44,763 nucleotides of DNA from a virus. A program made the position numbers and the translations under genes. Position 1 is the first letter of the stretch. The number at the start of each line of letters is the position of its first letter. The DNA lies in IMG/VR virus record IMGVR_UViG_3300025674_000083, positions 1 through 44,763 of that record, one strand, 5' to 3'. The notes beneath the pieces were generated by a model, which was given only the letters and a program-made list of their open reading frames with translations, made no database searches and was not told the DNA's origin. Below are positions 36,553-44,763 of this stretch, one piece after another.

Positions 36553-37323
36553 TTAAGGTCTCCTAGTTCCAAAGTTCTGCCTAACAACATCCCCTAGTCC
36601 TAACAAACCAGCACTCATCGGCGTACCAGCAGCAGCTTGGGTTCTCGCAAGAAGCTGCTGTGCAGAGGCTTGAGATGCCAGACCAGCACTTGCAGTCTGC
36701 CCAAGAGTACCACCGATACCACGGCCCACATTGGCGTACTGTAACGGGATATCTAACAGGCCAGTCGCACGGCCAAGGTCACCAGACTCACGACCAAGGA
36801 GAGTGTCAATCAAAGCCTGAGCGCGGTTGAAAGACTGTTCCCTACGTTGTAGCTGACCAGTACCAATAGCCTCTTCTAAAGCACGTTGTTCTTCAGCACC
36901 ACCAGTAGAACCTAAGCGACCTTGAGCCAAAAGACGTGTTTCCAAATCGGTTCTTTTTCTATTTTCTTGCTCAGTAAACATAGGCTCTTGTTGTTGGTAA
37001 AAAACATCAGCAGCAGCAAAAGGATCAAGGCCATACTCTAACGCCTGTGCTCCCCACAGACCACTACGGGCTAAAGCTCCTTGATATATATCCGTTAACT
37101 CAGGAGACAGCATAAGTGTACCTAAGCGACCTTCGCTATCAAAGGCAGCAGTGCCTCCTAAACTACCAATAGCCCAAGGTTCTGCAGCCGCTAGTGCATC
37201 AGCAGATTGTTGCCGGATAGCTGCAGCCTGTGCTTCCGCTGCGCTAGTAGCGGCTCTCCCTTGTTCTCTAGAACCTAGATAGCTCAATCCACCAGCAATT
37301 AAGTCACCAAGTAATGATGCCAT
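36553..37323 (-). CDS. Internal virion protein, gp14/gp7-like, 256 aa (phage A)
   Basis: Opens MASLLGDLIAGGLSYLGSRE, an amphipathic Gly-rich start, then 'AATSAAEAQAAAIRQQSADA', Ala/Gln-rich helices and 'RSGLWGAQALEYGLDPFAAA' and 'RLLAQGRLGSTGGAEEQRAL', a common segment in small ejection proteins (T7 gp14, P22 gp7 relatives) where 'RL.AQGRLG..GG' recurs. It probably forms the outer-membrane pore part of the ejection apparatus. Directly follows the tail tube gene, as in T7-type order. Confidence 0.65.
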   Translation of the reverse strand: MASLLGDLIAGGLSYLGSREQGRAATSAAEAQAAAIRQQSADALAAAEPWAIGSLGGTAAFDSEGRLGTLMLSPELTDIYQGALARSGLWGAQALEYGLDPFAAADVFYQQQEPMFTEQENRKRTDLETRLLAQGRLGSTGGAEEQRALEEAIGTGQLQRREQSFNRAQALIDTLLGRESGDLGRATGLLDIPLQYANVGRGIGGTLGQTASAGLASQASAQQLLARTQAAAGTPMSAGLLGLGDVVRQNFGTRRP

Positions 37324-37340
37324 TTTTGTTTACCTCTTAG

Positions 37341-38981
37341 TTATCGTATTTTGCCAAGCTTTGATAAAAGCACGGCTGTAATTAAAGTTGATGCTTTACC
37401 CTTAACTTCTGTAGTCATTTTAATACGGATTACCCGACCAGTACGTGCAAGAGGAACTCTATATTGTCTTGGACTAGCAGCAGGAGCATACTTAGCAATA
37501 CCGTATAAAGAAGTTTGATCTCCCCATAAATACGTAGTAGCGTCTGATGTAAGGGTAAATGTTTTTGAGTAGATGCTGTCCTCTTCGTAATCTTTAGAAA
37601 TAAAAATAGTACTCGTAGCGTCTTCACCGCCACTAATAGACATCAATCCAGTTTTAACAATTTTAGCTACAACAGGCTTTCCAAGGTCTAACCAAGGACT
37701 TTGAAAAGACCAGTTGTATTGATTGTTTGTGTAAGCCCAACAAATAGGTGATCTCCAAGTGTTACCAGCAGCTTCACAAACACTTTGATTGCCATAAGTA
37801 CCTGTAACGTCACTAATTGATACATCATAGTAACCATCATACTCTGCTACAGAATTAGATAAACCCATGTACATTTTACCATCAACGGTACTAAAAGCAC
37901 AAAGAGGATTATCGTTAAAAGTCCAAATAGTAATACGAGGAAATTCTTTCTTACCTAAAGCAAAATCAAAACAATACGCAATGTCATCATCTGGCATAAA
38001 AGTAACAACAAAACCTTCTTTTTGATAGTAACAACTTTTAATATTGTCTACGTCAGCATCAACTAAAAGACGTACTAAAGCGTTACGGACAGTAGTTGTA
38101 AGTCCTTCTAGCGGTGATCTACCATCTGTTTGAGTTGTACGTTGAAAAGACTCTAGACCTTCATAAGAAAGAAAGACTATGTCAGCACCTACGTACACAA
38201 TGTTGTCACGTCCAGCAAGTCCTTTATCTCTAATTAGTTCTTCAAGAACCATTGTTGATGGGTCTTCAGCACCCTTGTAAATTGCTATATTTTCTTTACC
38301 AAAAATAACAATCTTATTTTCTAAAGCAGCCAACCCAACAATTTCATCATTGCCCCAGACTGTATGTAAATCTAAAACTCCTGCAGCACCACCAGTAAGT
38401 TTTTCACCGATAAGGTTATCAGAGTAGTACAGAGTGCCAGGGTCTTCAGTAATACCACCGTACCACATACGACCAAACTCACCTAAACCACAAGAGGGAT
38501 CAAAGGTAGTGGGACCAGTAGGCGCTGCGTAAGCACCTAAGTCATCAATATCGTACCAGTTAGTTCCATCATAATTTATAACCTTATGTCCACTTTGGAT
38601 ACCCCAAAACTCAGTGTTAAAGTTAATCCACTGCCAGTTACTATCAGTGATAGTCTGGGGTGTACCAGAAAAAGACTGAGTAGTTAAGTTGTTAGGCGTT
38701 ACTGTAGTATCTAGTTTTACAATAGTACTGCCAGAACCACCAAAGCATTCTGTAGTACGATCACTTTTAGTATAACATCCAAAAGATTTTACTGGAGAAG
38801 CTACAGTCTTTGATATTTGTTTAACACCTTGACGTGGTCCCATACGACCTTCAAGGTCATATACAATATTTTCAGCCTCAGTCAACCACTCTGGACCTAG
38901 AGTAGAAGTCTGCCCCTGAGTATTAAGTCCTCTTGAGCCTAGCCCATTAAGAACAATAGGTGTTGTAGGTTTAGCTGGCAT
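37341..38981 (-). CDS. Tail tube (gp12-like) protein, phage A
   Basis: 546 aa, opening MPAKPTTPIVLNGLGSRGLN. The N region 'NTQGQTSTLGPEWLTEAENI' then 'YDLEGRMGPRQGVKQISKT' is the 'map the genome of the tail' pattern found in tail tubular B / nozzle proteins of podoviruses. The centre is beta-propeller-like ('VIFGKENIAIYKGAEDPSTM', 'GLAGRDNIVYVGADIVFLSY'). It forms the tail nozzle below the adaptor. It overlaps the adaptor end by 11 bases. Counterpart of the truncated gene at 1-583 in phage B but diverged. Confidence 0.75.
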   Translation of the reverse strand: MPAKPTTPIVLNGLGSRGLNTQGQTSTLGPEWLTEAENIVYDLEGRMGPRQGVKQISKTVASPVKSFGCYTKSDRTTECFGGSGSTIVKLDTTVTPNNLTTQSFSGTPQTITDSNWQWINFNTEFWGIQSGHKVINYDGTNWYDIDDLGAYAAPTGPTTFDPSCGLGEFGRMWYGGITEDPGTLYYSDNLIGEKLTGGAAGVLDLHTVWGNDEIVGLAALENKIVIFGKENIAIYKGAEDPSTMVLEELIRDKGLAGRDNIVYVGADIVFLSYEGLESFQRTTQTDGRSPLEGLTTTVRNALVRLLVDADVDNIKSCYYQKEGFVVTFMPDDDIAYCFDFALGKKEFPRITIWTFNDNPLCAFSTVDGKMYMGLSNSVAEYDGYYDVSISDVTGTYGNQSVCEAAGNTWRSPICWAYTNNQYNWSFQSPWLDLGKPVVAKIVKTGLMSISGGEDATSTIFISKDYEEDSIYSKTFTLTSDATTYLWGDQTSLYGIAKYAPAASPRQYRVPLARTGRVIRIKMTTEVKGKASTLITAVLLSKLGKIR

Positions 38982-39627
38982 ACCAAACAGTCTCGTCTAT
39001 AGTTCGAAGAGCATCTTGAGAAATAGCATCTGATAATGCACTGTCAAACCTAGCTCCTGCTGTTTCGCTGATAGTACCACCGTCTTCTCCACGTTCATTA
39101 AGAGCCAAAGCATAGGTGCCTAATTCTACAAGCCTTTCCTGTACCGTAAAAGTGTCAGCAGCAAGCGTTAAGTCATTTTGAGGAATAACTACATTTATTT
39201 TAATGTCATACACAGCATCAGGCGTAGGCCAAAAATGAATATCATTATCTTCTAAGCGATAATAAAATGGCTGTCCAGTTTGAGTAGTACCTACGTATGT
39301 ATAATTAAAAAAATCAGAATCACTAATTTGTCGTAAAACGGAGTCATTAGTGTTGTCAATAACTTGTAGTATTCTAGAACGATTTGTTACATTAGGCATA
39401 TCGTATTCTACAGTACTAGCCGCAGTAGTTACAGTTTGAATAGATCGAAGAGAAGTCCAGTCCCAAGAATTTTCAATGTGTTCTTTAATCTCATTTACTA
39501 ATACTCCTATTAACTTCTGATAATCGTCAAGCTCAGAAGATGCGGAGATAGCTCCTGACCAATCAGAACCAATAGTATTTTCTCGAAGCCTAGTCAGTAC
39601 GTTATCAATAACAGTTCTGTAACTCAT
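38971..39627 (-). CDS. Head-tail adaptor (gp11-like), phage A
   Basis: 218 aa, opening MSYRTVIDNVLTRLRENTIG. Helical N part ('VLVNEIKEHIENSWDWTSLR', the typical 'E.W.WT.LR' site of these adaptors) then beta segments ('TVTTAASTVEYDMPNVTNRS', 'DNDIHFWPTPDAVYDIKINV'). This is the tail tubular A / gp4-like ring between portal and tube. Same general plan as phage B at 719-1342, with different sequence. ATG is four bases past the endolysin start region, so lysis and tail genes are co-transcribed. Confidence 0.8.
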   Translation of the reverse strand: MSYRTVIDNVLTRLRENTIGSDWSGAISASSELDDYQKLIGVLVNEIKEHIENSWDWTSLRSIQTVTTAASTVEYDMPNVTNRSRILQVIDNTNDSVLRQISDSDFFNYTYVGTTQTGQPFYYRLEDNDIHFWPTPDAVYDIKINVVIPQNDLTLAADTFTVQERLVELGTYALALNERGEDGGTISETAGARFDSALSDAISQDALRTIDETVWYAS

Positions 39628-39631
39628 TATT

Positions 39632-40078
39632 TTAAATCTCCGTTAGGAATAATTCTCTTTCTGCTTTTCGTCTACGTAAAAGACCAGGAATTATTTTTTT
39701 ACCAGCATATTTCCACTTAAGCAATTCATTTGCACAACCTTCGTAATCTTTTCTATTTAATTTCATTCTTGCTGTACTTCTTTGAAAAGCTCCTGAACCG
39801 ATGTTGTACACAAAACTACATAAAGCTGAGAATTGATTTTCAGTAAGCGGCACTTTAACAAGATTAGCTATTGTAAACTCTGTAGTTTTTAAATCTCTTT
39901 CCATTAATTCCTGAGCTATTTCCTCAGTAATGTTTGGATGATTTTCAGTTACTCTTTTATTGTCTATTCCATAAATAGACCCAAATCCTATTGTCCAAAT
40001 TCCAGCTACATCTTTATAAGGAGTAGAAGAAAATCCTTCAAAATCTTTTAGTAATTCAACACCATTTTTATTTATCAT
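39632..40078 (-). CDS. Endolysin, glycoside hydrolase family 24 muramidase
   Basis: 148 aa from ATG at 40078, which overlaps the holin stop (ATGA). Catalytic triad Glu14, Asp23 and Thr29 in 'DFEGFSSTPYKD' and 'VAGIWTIGFG' has the exact E-8aa-D-5aa-T spacing of T4/R21-type lysozymes. The C end 'NQFSALCSFVYNIGSGAFQR' and 'LRRRKAERELF' are also family typical. It cuts peptidoglycan glycan strands. A longer frame upstream adds a hydrophobic segment that could look like a SAR signal, but it lies in the holin gene in another frame, so the short start is preferred; release would then depend on the holin. Confidence 0.9.
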   Translation of the reverse strand: MINKNGVELLKDFEGFSSTPYKDVAGIWTIGFGSIYGIDNKRVTENHPNITEEIAQELMERDLKTTEFTIANLVKVPLTENQFSALCSFVYNIGSGAFQRSTARMKLNRKDYEGCANELLKWKYAGKKIIPGLLRRRKAERELFLTEI

Positions 40079-40509
40079 TTCGACCATTTGCTTACTAAGC
40101 GTTGACCAAACCAAAAACTTATGATAACACTGAAAATACTGACTATCTCGTTTGACCAAAGTTTCTGAAAAAGCTCTGTGCTTATCAGTCCAAAAGCTGA
40201 AAGAAAAGTAAGCAAAACAAATTCCAAGAAAAAGAAATATGTAATTAAAGGTCTTACGGTTGCTGATAAATCTACTACCCATTGACTAGCTCTTTTAGTT
40301 TCTTCAGCGTAATTTCGATGAATAGCTAAGTTTGCTTTACCTGTGTTAGTAATTAAAGCTTCGTCTCTTTTATCTTGAGCTTGTTGGCTTAAAATTTTAA
40401 GTTCATGTTCTTTGTCTCTTTGATCTTGTTTACTGTCCATGTACATCTTAAATAAACCAGGGCCAGTAGAAGTAACAAATCCTAAAAGAGAACCTATTAA
40501 ACTTATCAT
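40075..40509 (-). CDS. Holin, three-membrane-segment type
   Basis: 144 aa from ATG at 40509 (MISLIGSLLGFVTSTGPGLF), two bases after the secreted protein stop; a TTG six codons earlier is rejected. Hydrophobic segments near 1-20, 80-105 and 115-135. 'WVVDLSATVRPLITYFFFLE' and 'SIFSVIISFWFGQRLVSK' match the pattern of the 3TM holins of gene-transfer agents and marine phages (GTA_holin_3TM). A charged coiled linker lies between. It forms the membrane hole that releases the endolysin. Phage B has no equivalent in the window. Confidence 0.8.
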   Translation of the reverse strand: MISLIGSLLGFVTSTGPGLFKMYMDSKQDQRDKEHELKILSQQAQDKRDEALITNTGKANLAIHRNYAEETKRASQWVVDLSATVRPLITYFFFLEFVLLTFLSAFGLISTELFQKLWSNEIVSIFSVIISFWFGQRLVSKWSK

Positions 40510-40510
40510 A

Positions 40511-40822
40511 TTATACTTCTTTTCCAAGTTCTAAATCTATTAACATAAAAACACCTTCTTGACTTTCCCAGACTTCCATACTTTCGTTCATAAAGTTAAT
40601 AACAAAATGTTTCTTTTTCTTTTTGAACATATAATATGTGGGAAACATTATGCAATGCTGTCTTTCTAAGAAATAATTTGCCAGGGAACTAAAAGCAACT
40701 TTGTCTTTTACCTTGTCTACAGCTTTAAAAAACTCAGCATCTTTGCAAACAAATCTTGAAAATAAGTATTCCTCTGGGTTTTCAGCTTGTGCTAAGCTAG
40801 TTAACAGGAGGATGCTTACCAT
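40511..40822 (-). CDS. Small secreted protein of the lysis region, copy 2
   Basis: 103 aa, MVSILLLTSLAQAENPEEYL onward, identical to the copy at 4417-4734 up to residue 94; the ends differ (LELGKEV here). It starts inside the spanin-like gene and is followed two bases on by the holin ATG, so in phage A it sits directly in the lysis cassette. This context supports a lysis-related periplasmic role better than the copy 1 context does. No lipobox, so not a standard o-spanin. Confidence 0.6.
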   Translation of the reverse strand: MVSILLLTSLAQAENPEEYLFSRFVCKDAEFFKAVDKVKDKVAFSSLANYFLERQHCIMFPTYYMFKKKKKHFVINFMNESMEVWESQEGVFMLIDLELGKEV

Positions 40823-41156
40823 TGTGCATAGACTTGAGTTTATCCACCTCCGACATAACGTATTTAAAAAGGTCATCAAGTTTTTCCACTCTTCCAGCTA
40901 AGTATTCTAATTCTCTGGAACGTTTTTCTAGGTTGTTTGGCGATAAAATATCAGATATTACCTTTACCCTGCTTTCTAGCACTTCCTGGCTAGCTATGTA
41001 ATTTTCTGTCTTACTTTCCAAGTTTTGTATTTCTTGCGTTACTTTTAAAAGGTCTTGTACAGCACGTCCTAACTGACTACGCACAAGACCCCAAGTAGCA
41101 GCTATGCCGCCTATAACAGTTGCTATTGTTAATAGCTCCCTTACGCCTAGTTCCAT
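40797..41156 (-). CDS. Membrane-anchored coiled-coil protein, possible inner-membrane spanin, copy 2
   Basis: Identical to 4709-5068 (119 aa; N-terminal anchor, long coiled coil). In this copy the order fibre, XkdW-like, spanin-like, secreted, holin, endolysin gives a complete lysis module, supporting the spanin reading. Which copy belongs to which phage cannot be told because both are identical. Confidence 0.55.
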   Translation of the reverse strand: MELGVRELLTIATVIGGIAATWGLVRSQLGRAVQDLLKVTQEIQNLESKTENYIASQEVLESRVKVISDILSPNNLEKRSRELEYLAGRVEKLDDLFKYVMSEVDKLKSMHNGKHPPVN

Positions 41157-41172
41157 ATTTGTTACTCTTCAA

Positions 41173-41724
41173 CTAAGGAGTTTCCTCGACTACAGGCTCT
41201 TCTGCTGGAGCTTCTTCAGCAACAGCTTCTTCGACTACAGCCTCTTCAACAGCAGCTTCTTCAGCGGGAGCCTCTTGAGCAACAACCGGCTTCGGCCATT
41301 TGTCTTTCACAGCTTGAATACTTTCCTGCCAAGTTGTCGTGCCATCCTTTGAATCGTGGAACTGGGCATCAAGCTGGTCCTCAATCGTGGGATAGTCCCG
41401 CCGACGCAATGACACGTAGTCGTAGTTCTCGTCTCCCGGCGCAGGGTCTGGATTTTTGGGTCCAACTTTCTTAGGACGTTTCCACGAACCGTCTGAGTAC
41501 TCCAGCGAACCGTATCCAAGATTGACGGGTCCGTCACCTTCGACCGGCTCAAGAACCTGACGGATGAACAAGCTACGACCTTGTTCGTCGTACAGTTGCT
41601 CGTTTACTTTTGCACGGCTGGTTTGCCCGCCGTCAGGGCGAAAGACAACAGCCAGCGACTTAAACATCTGCCGACCCTTGCCGTCGTTGACAATCTGGTG
41701 TTCTGAATTTTCGATTACATACAT
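41173..41724 (-). CDS. XkdW-like tail fibre-associated protein, copy 2
   Basis: Identical in sequence to 5085-5636 (183 aa, 'YPTIEDQLDAQFHD' and the repeated Ala/Glu/Val tail). It follows the phage B fibre with the same 9-base gap, so the fibre end and this gene move together as a unit. Confidence 0.65.
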   Translation of the reverse strand: MYVIENSEHQIVNDGKGRQMFKSLAVVFRPDGGQTSRAKVNEQLYDEQGRSLFIRQVLEPVEGDGPVNLGYGSLEYSDGSWKRPKKVGPKNPDPAPGDENYDYVSLRRRDYPTIEDQLDAQFHDSKDGTTTWQESIQAVKDKWPKPVVAQEAPAEEAAVEEAVVEEAVAEEAPAEEPVVEETP

Positions 41725-41733
41725 TTTTATCTC

Positions 41734-44700
41734 CTATCGTGCAGTAGCAGGGCTAGACCCGGCGAATGGGTTTTCGGCGAATGCGGCGTAGATGTACGTT
41801 CCACCGCTCACGTTGTTACCTACAGATGATTTGATTTTGAGACCGTTCGAAAGCACATCGACATTAACGCCTGTAGCTTCTTCTACACTACTGTTTAGCT
41901 GGATATATGATGTTTGAACGTTGTAGGGTTCTCGGGCATTATCCCAACAGTACCAAGCACCGGCAGCATCGATCCGCTTGATCATTATGTAGGCAGGTTT
42001 GAAATCTAGCAAAACCACGGGGCCGTTTGTGCTTGCATTACCTGTGTAACTTCCAAAAGCTGAATATCCCGGTATGCTGCGGAAGCAGTAGGCGATATGG
42101 TTATTTGCTGCCCCTTGGTCGTTGACCGCACCAGACGTTCCTACGCTAAACACAAATGGGGATGTTGAGCTTGGTGCGGTATCGTTCCAGAACGTGTTGC
42201 TGTCCGCTGTCCCATTTACGAGGTTTAGTATAAGATAATCAGTCTCAGGAGCAGATGTATTGCCGGAATGATAAACTGCCCAATTGTCGCCTGCGTTATC
42301 TAAGTTTTTAACCAAGATTAGGTCCAAGGCTCCTGTCTGCCCATGCCCTACTGTTCCTGCACCACTACCATTTGTAGAGGTGTATTTTACAATGGAAAAG
42401 CCCGCTGTGTCGTTCACATTGACCGTACTGGGAATCGACCCGTCAGTGTTGCTGCTACCGCTAGTGCCGTCGCCTTTCCATTGCCATCCAACGTAATTAT
42501 TCGTATCTGTATTTACATTGACGTTAGAGCCAACAGTAAAACCGTCAGCGTCGAATGATGATAGATAGGTGGTTGGGTTGCTAGTCGCCTCTGCATCTGA
42601 ATTGTCACTCTTTAGTCGGCTAGTGGAACCACGAACAGCATCAAAAAGGTGATGAGAATATGCCGTGTCCCTATCTTTCAGCCAAACAAAATCAGGAGAA
42701 AACACACTGTTGGGCGACATCTCAGATTGATTGACTTCTTTGCTTGTTCCATTGCCCTCATACAGCGTAGCCTGAAAATGCGCCGTGCCGTCTTCGATAG
42801 CTGGGGCAGCGTTGGCGTAGAGGTTGGCTGAACAGATAGCTAAGAAGCCGGATGGAGGAGCATAATCAAAGTCACCGTAGCGATTGCCGTCAGCGTTGCC
42901 GCCTGTTACGGGGGTATTGCCTGTATTGGTGTAAACGGTGCTAACATTATCCGGGCTTGCCGCTATGGTGTAGTATCCCGATAATGTGGTGTAAGCGGGG
43001 TTTGTTTGCGCGGCAGGATCGCCAGAGTTCATCCAGACGCCATTCTCAGACCAGTAGATTTTACCGTTATCTAGGTCTAACGCGCACCCAATAATGTCCC
43101 CATTTGTAAATGAAGTGCCGTAAGATGAGTTTGCCCCGTTGTTATACTTGTTCCCGTTTCCGGGGTAGACGCCATACCCCTCCGAATAGGCGCTTATAGC
43201 ACTCCCTGCCGAAATGTTGTCCACAACGCCCATTACTCCCCCAAGAAAGGTTGACCCTCCCGCCCAGCCAGTCATACGTTGCTCAAAATACCACTTGCCG
43301 GAGTTGACGGCGATAGAACCAGCAGCTACAGATGTTGTGCTGGCGCTTGCTTCTAAGTTACCGTTGGCTAGAGTAGTGTTTGTATCCAGCTTCAAGGGCG
43401 TCAGAGTTGAAAACACATTCGTCGGCGTGTCGCTGGACTGCGAGGGTGAGCCTGATGTTTTGAAGTCGTTGGCGTTTACATTCCGCACTGCGGAGCCGTC
43501 AGTCAACGCACCGTTCTCAGTAAACCCGCCGCCAGAGCCATCGTTTGTGTGCCACGTTGAGGTTGCACCAGACAAATAGATGAGTGCCGCTGTGCCGGTA
43601 GGGGTCGATCCGTCAGAGCCTACGTCAGCAGGAGCGCCGGTAGCCGTCAGGAACTTCTCTCTGTTGGCTGATGAAGACAGGTCGATGTATTCATCGGTAA
43701 GGTAGAACTCGGCCAAGTCTCCGTTGAACTTATTCCCGCCAGCTTCTGTTCCGCCAATACCCCAGTCTGTTCTAGTCCAGTCGATATTGCCAGCGATATT
43801 CGGTGAGGGGGTGGCAGCTACATCCTCACCATCGATATACATATGCGCTGCTAGGTCTCCGCTGGTCCTTTTTGTAGAAATCATGAGATGGTGCCATTGG
43901 CCGTCGGCTGTGTAGGTCTTGGTAGACGCCATCTGGATCAATTGCGTTGGGGAACTATTGTAGCAAGAAAGATAAATCTTGTTGTCTGTCGATCTGTTGA
44001 CATCTACATAGATGTCTGTGTCTGAGCGGAAAAACCTTTGAGTGGCACCATCGCCGCCCTTCAGCTTAAACCAGCAACTAAACGTAAGAAACTCGCCATC
44101 ACTCGCACCAGTAAGCCCGCCACCCCGCGTCAGGTAGTCGTTAGTCCCATCAAAGTTGACAGAAGTTGTTGACGTATCTGCGTAGTTCCCGTCCGCTCCT
44201 AAATTGGTGCTATCCGTAAACGGCAAGTAGAACCCGTTGGTGCCAAACGTAAGTCCCGACACATCTACGGGACGCCAAACGCCGTTGGTGTCGTATTCGC
44301 CGAAGCTGGTGGGGTCTAAGGCTTGTCCGTCAATGAAAACAAACTCAGATAAATAAATATCCGAATAGAGTCCTCCCGGATACCGTCCAATGTCGTGTGC
44401 AGCGGCGGTATTGATTTTGCTTTCATTGTCATTTTGCGAGGGAAAGGTCGGTGTTCCTGTCGTGGATAAGCGGACGCCATTCTGGTAGGCACGTATTCTG
44501 TCGGTTGATGTCGCGTTGGGCGTATCCCAAACAATCGTCCAATGTGAGAAAGCGTGGGGGTCTCTATTATACGGGGCAAAGTCGATTAACTGCCCCTCAA
44601 GCCCGGACCGGCTCCATTGCACCCGCAATGTGGTGTCGGTGTTAAAACTAAACCCAGAAGGATTGGTGCTATCGACGCCGAAAATGAACTGTCTGTCTAA

Positions 44701-44763
44701 TTCACACCGCTTTCCCCAGAAAGAGAAAGTGAATTGTTGGGCGCTGGTTCCGGCCCCACTAGG
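41734..44763 (-). CDS. Tail fibre of phage B, 5' end cut off by window
   Basis: 1009 codons visible; the frame is open to the window edge, so the real start lies outside and the internal TTG at 44628 is not the start. LamG-like domain at the visible N end ('QFTFSFWGKR', 'SHWTIVWDTPNATSTDR', 'YLSEFVFIDG'), a second LamG-like domain ('FLTFSCWFKLKGGDGATQR', 'GQWHHLMISTKRTSG'), then a clear SPRY domain ('GKWYFEQRMTGW', 'GDIIGCALDLDNGKIYWSEN', 'GVWMNSGDPAAQTNPAY'). The last 249 residues are in the perfect repeat, shared with phage A. Likely receptor-binding; the domain set differs from phage A apart from the shared end. Confidence 0.8.
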   Translation of the reverse strand, partial: PSGAGTSAQQFTFSFWGKRCELDRQFIFGVDSTNPSGFSFNTDTTLRVQWSRSGLEGQLIDFAPYNRDPHAFSHWTIVWDTPNATSTDRIRAYQNGVRLSTTGTPTFPSQNDNESKINTAAAHDIGRYPGGLYSDIYLSEFVFIDGQALDPTSFGEYDTNGVWRPVDVSGLTFGTNGFYLPFTDSTNLGADGNYADTSTTSVNFDGTNDYLTRGGGLTGASDGEFLTFSCWFKLKGGDGATQRFFRSDTDIYVDVNRSTDNKIYLSCYNSSPTQLIQMASTKTYTADGQWHHLMISTKRTSGDLAAHMYIDGEDVAATPSPNIAGNIDWTRTDWGIGGTEAGGNKFNGDLAEFYLTDEYIDLSSSANREKFLTATGAPADVGSDGSTPTGTAALIYLSGATSTWHTNDGSGGGFTENGALTDGSAVRNVNANDFKTSGSPSQSSDTPTNVFSTLTPLKLDTNTTLANGNLEASASTTSVAAGSIAVNSGKWYFEQRMTGWAGGSTFLGGVMGVVDNISAGSAISAYSEGYGVYPGNGNKYNNGANSSYGTSFTNGDIIGCALDLDNGKIYWSENGVWMNSGDPAAQTNPAYTTLSGYYTIAASPDNVSTVYTNTGNTPVTGGNADGNRYGDFDYAPPSGFLAICSANLYANAAPAIEDGTAHFQATLYEGNGTSKEVNQSEMSPNSVFSPDFVWLKDRDTAYSHHLFDAVRGSTSRLKSDNSDAEATSNPTTYLSSFDADGFTVGSNVNVNTDTNNYVGWQWKGDGTSGSSNTDGSIPSTVNVNDTAGFSIVKYTSTNGSGAGTVGHGQTGALDLILVKNLDNAGDNWAVYHSGNTSAPETDYLILNLVNGTADSNTFWNDTAPSSTSPFVFSVGTSGAVNDQGAANNHIAYCFRSIPGYSAFGSYTGNASTNGPVVLLDFKPAYIMIKRIDAAGAWYCWDNAREPYNVQTSYIQLNSSVEEATGVNVDVLSNGLKIKSSVGNNVSGGTYIYAAFAENPFAGSSPATAR

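Larger units (their letters stand above)
40544..42480. repeat. 1,937-bp perfect direct repeat, copy 2
   Basis: Same sequence as 4456-6392. To its left lie phage A lysis and tail genes; to its right lies the phage B fibre body. Between the copies is exactly one full set of phage A genes. Confidence 0.95.

Noticed and set aside
40079-40282. Extended endolysin start with a hydrophobic segment that could be a SAR signal
   Set aside because: The segment is a second frame of the holin membrane helix, while the ATGA-coupled start at 40078 directly precedes the family-typical catalytic region.
1-44763. Simple circular closure of the window
   Set aside because: Joining the ends gives a stop two codons into the continuing tail-tube frame, and the ends share no overlap; closure is only supported between the two repeat copies.
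1-44763. tRNA genes, integrase, repressor, transposase
   Set aside because: I looked for T-loop patterns and for such proteins and found none; the phage appears lytic, within the limit of reading by eye.

Overview
The window looks like tailed-phage DNA of podovirus type from an aquatic or marine setting. It carries terminase, portal, scaffold and capsid genes, gp11/gp12-like tail genes and internal (ejected) virion proteins, but no tail sheath or tape measure. It also has a T7-like replication set and a coenzyme-B12-dependent ribonucleotide reductase. I see no integrase, repressor, tRNA, CRISPR, IS element or phage RNA polymerase. The replication set, the class II NrdJ and the absence of an RNA polymerase resemble the cobavirus/Zobellviridae group of roseophages. 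That placement is from memory of the families, not from a search.

The most important structural fact is a 1,937-bp perfect direct repeat at 4456-6392 and 40544-42480, offset by exactly 36,088 bp. Everything between the copies makes sense as one complete circularised phage ('phage A', 36,088 bp). It has one divergent control region (17298-18124), an early rightward block (18125-29633) and one late leftward block that starts at 17297, passes through the repeat, re-enters at 40.5 kb and ends at 29654. The outer flanks (1-4455 and 42481-44763) form a second, different podovirus ('phage B'). Its tail fibre runs in from the right end, and its collar fibre, scaffold, DUF5309-type capsid, adaptor and tail-tube genes run out at the left end. 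The window is therefore either an assembly chimera (A inserted into B at a shared module) or a real recombinant/cointegrate. In both readings two phages with different capsid types share an identical module.

Layout. 1-4354: phage B tail-tube protein (partial), a small ORF, adaptor, 101-aa protein, a terminator, capsid, scaffold, 75-aa protein and collar fibre, all on the minus strand. 4417-5636: small secreted protein, spanin-like protein and XkdW-like protein (shared module). 5646-17297: phage A tail fibre, virion proteins, capsid, scaffold, portal, terminase and small basic proteins, minus strand. 17298-18124: AT-rich control region with a strong leftward sigma-70-like promoter, several rightward promoter candidates and an iteron-like array. 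18125-20942: small early genes, including a papain-like protein, a GP88-like protein, zinc-knuckle and HTH miniproteins. 20961-29633: SSB, primase-helicase, a GIY-YIG-like protein, DNA polymerase, RecB-like exonuclease, Holliday-junction endonuclease, small genes and NrdJ. 29654-40509: phage A ejection proteins, tail tube, adaptor, endolysin and holin, minus strand. 40511-44763: second copy of the shared module, then the phage B tail fibre, cut off by the window end.

Working together in phage A: host RNA polymerase probably reads both arms from the central control region. The early arm reshapes the host, supplies dNTPs through NrdJ and replicates DNA. The late arm packages DNA with TerS/TerL through the portal, builds the capsid on the scaffold, adds tail tube, ejection proteins and fibre, and lyses the cell with holin, endolysin and a spanin-like protein.
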